DNA of 5,278 bases, taken from assembly GCA_036503065.1 (NCBI GenBank), contig DASXXM010000704.1, forward strand, positions 1 through 5,278. The letters are read 5' to 3'. This document shows positions 5,120 to 5,278 of the stretch, in pieces. The notes below the pieces were generated by a model, which ran no database searches, was not told the origin of the DNA, and was given only the letters and a program-made list of their open reading frames with translations. Numbering within the stretch: the stretch's first letter is position 1; each line of letters starts with the position of its first letter. The DNA is from DATEPR01 sp036503065. Lineage in GTDB: Bacteria > Actinomycetota > Actinomycetes > Mycobacteriales > Pseudonocardiaceae. Both the position numbers and the translations under genes were made by a program.

Positions 5120-5278
5120 ATGACGCGGTATGTTGACGAGGATCTGCACGGTGCGGAGTTCCGCGAGTGCGATCTGACCGGGGCACGCCTGATCGGCGTC
5201 GTCATGCAGGATGCCGTGATCGACGGGCTCATCACCAACCTCGTGGTGAACGGTGTCGAGGTCACCGAGTACGTCGAG
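5120..5278 (+). CDS. Pentapeptide-repeat protein, N-terminal part (probable DinB-like family)
   Basis: The first 53 codons are visible and the gene continues past the right edge. Residues ~6-36 show pentapeptide periodicity: EDLHG, AEFRE, CDLTG, ARLIG, VVMQD, AVIDG, with Leu/Phe/Ile/Met at the central inward position. This makes a short right-handed beta-helix. It is followed by a 'LVVNGVEVTEYVE' strand-turn-strand. From memory, actinobacterial proteins with this opening and a VNGV(E/D)V..(Y/F/L)VE link usually continue into a DinB-like four-helix domain (metal-binding, thiol-dependent or unknown role); that domain is outside the window, so this part is inference. No signal peptide, so probably cytoplasmic. 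The ATG at 5120 is chosen over the in-frame ATG at 5111 because the TAGTAT -10 overlaps the latter. Control may come from the AGGTGA cluster at 5011-5037. Confidence 0.75.
   Translation, partial: MTRYVDEDLHGAEFRECDLTGARLIGVVMQDAVIDGLITNLVVNGVEVTEYVE

Overview
The window is GC-rich DNA with actinomycete habits: GC-biased third codon positions, GTG/ATG starts, TAnnnT-type -10 elements, a probable leaderless gene, and protein families common in soil actinobacteria (sedolisin proteases, secreted 'PTRVLDTR' repeat proteins, RCC1 propellers, pentapeptide/DinB-type proteins). The species cannot be read from the sequence. I would guess a filamentous actinomycete of the Pseudonocardiales, Streptosporangiales or Streptomyces type.

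Layout. Bases 1-691 (minus strand) hold the first 230 codons of an S53 (sedolisin/kumamolisin-type) secreted protease: signal peptide, complete pro-kumamolisin activation domain and the first residues of the catalytic domain. The rest lies outside the window. A good promoter (TTGACT-18-TAGCGT) sits upstream of it at 753-782. Bases 692-1386 are mostly non-coding. Inside them, 969-1346 carries an apparent remnant of a larger secreted protein, followed by a 17-bp palindrome and a possible -10 element.

Bases 1373-2467 form one unit: a 19-codon upstream ORF with an almost perfect Shine-Dalgarno, a set of nested and mutually exclusive hairpins, and then a 324-residue patatin-like phospholipase with an intact Ser/Asp dyad. 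The next gene (2568-4946) encodes a 792-residue secreted protein made of a signal peptide, three tandem ~115-120 residue repeats and a seven-bladed RCC1-like beta-propeller with four cysteine pairs. It ends in a very strong hairpin terminator. After a palindromic AGGTGA operator-like cluster, a probably leaderless gene begins at 5120. It encodes a pentapeptide-repeat protein of the type that usually continues into a DinB-like domain and runs off the window.

How the genes fit together. Nothing forces them into one pathway. Two are secreted (protease and propeller protein) and two look cytoplasmic (patatin-like enzyme and pentapeptide protein). The patatin-like and propeller genes are co-directional, 100 bp apart, and could be co-transcribed. 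The most interesting item is the upstream ORF plus alternative-hairpin region before the patatin-like gene, which looks like a translational switch. Second is the domain combination and cysteine-hairpin decoration of the secreted RCC1 protein. No CRISPR array, tRNA, rRNA, insertion sequence or phage signature was seen.
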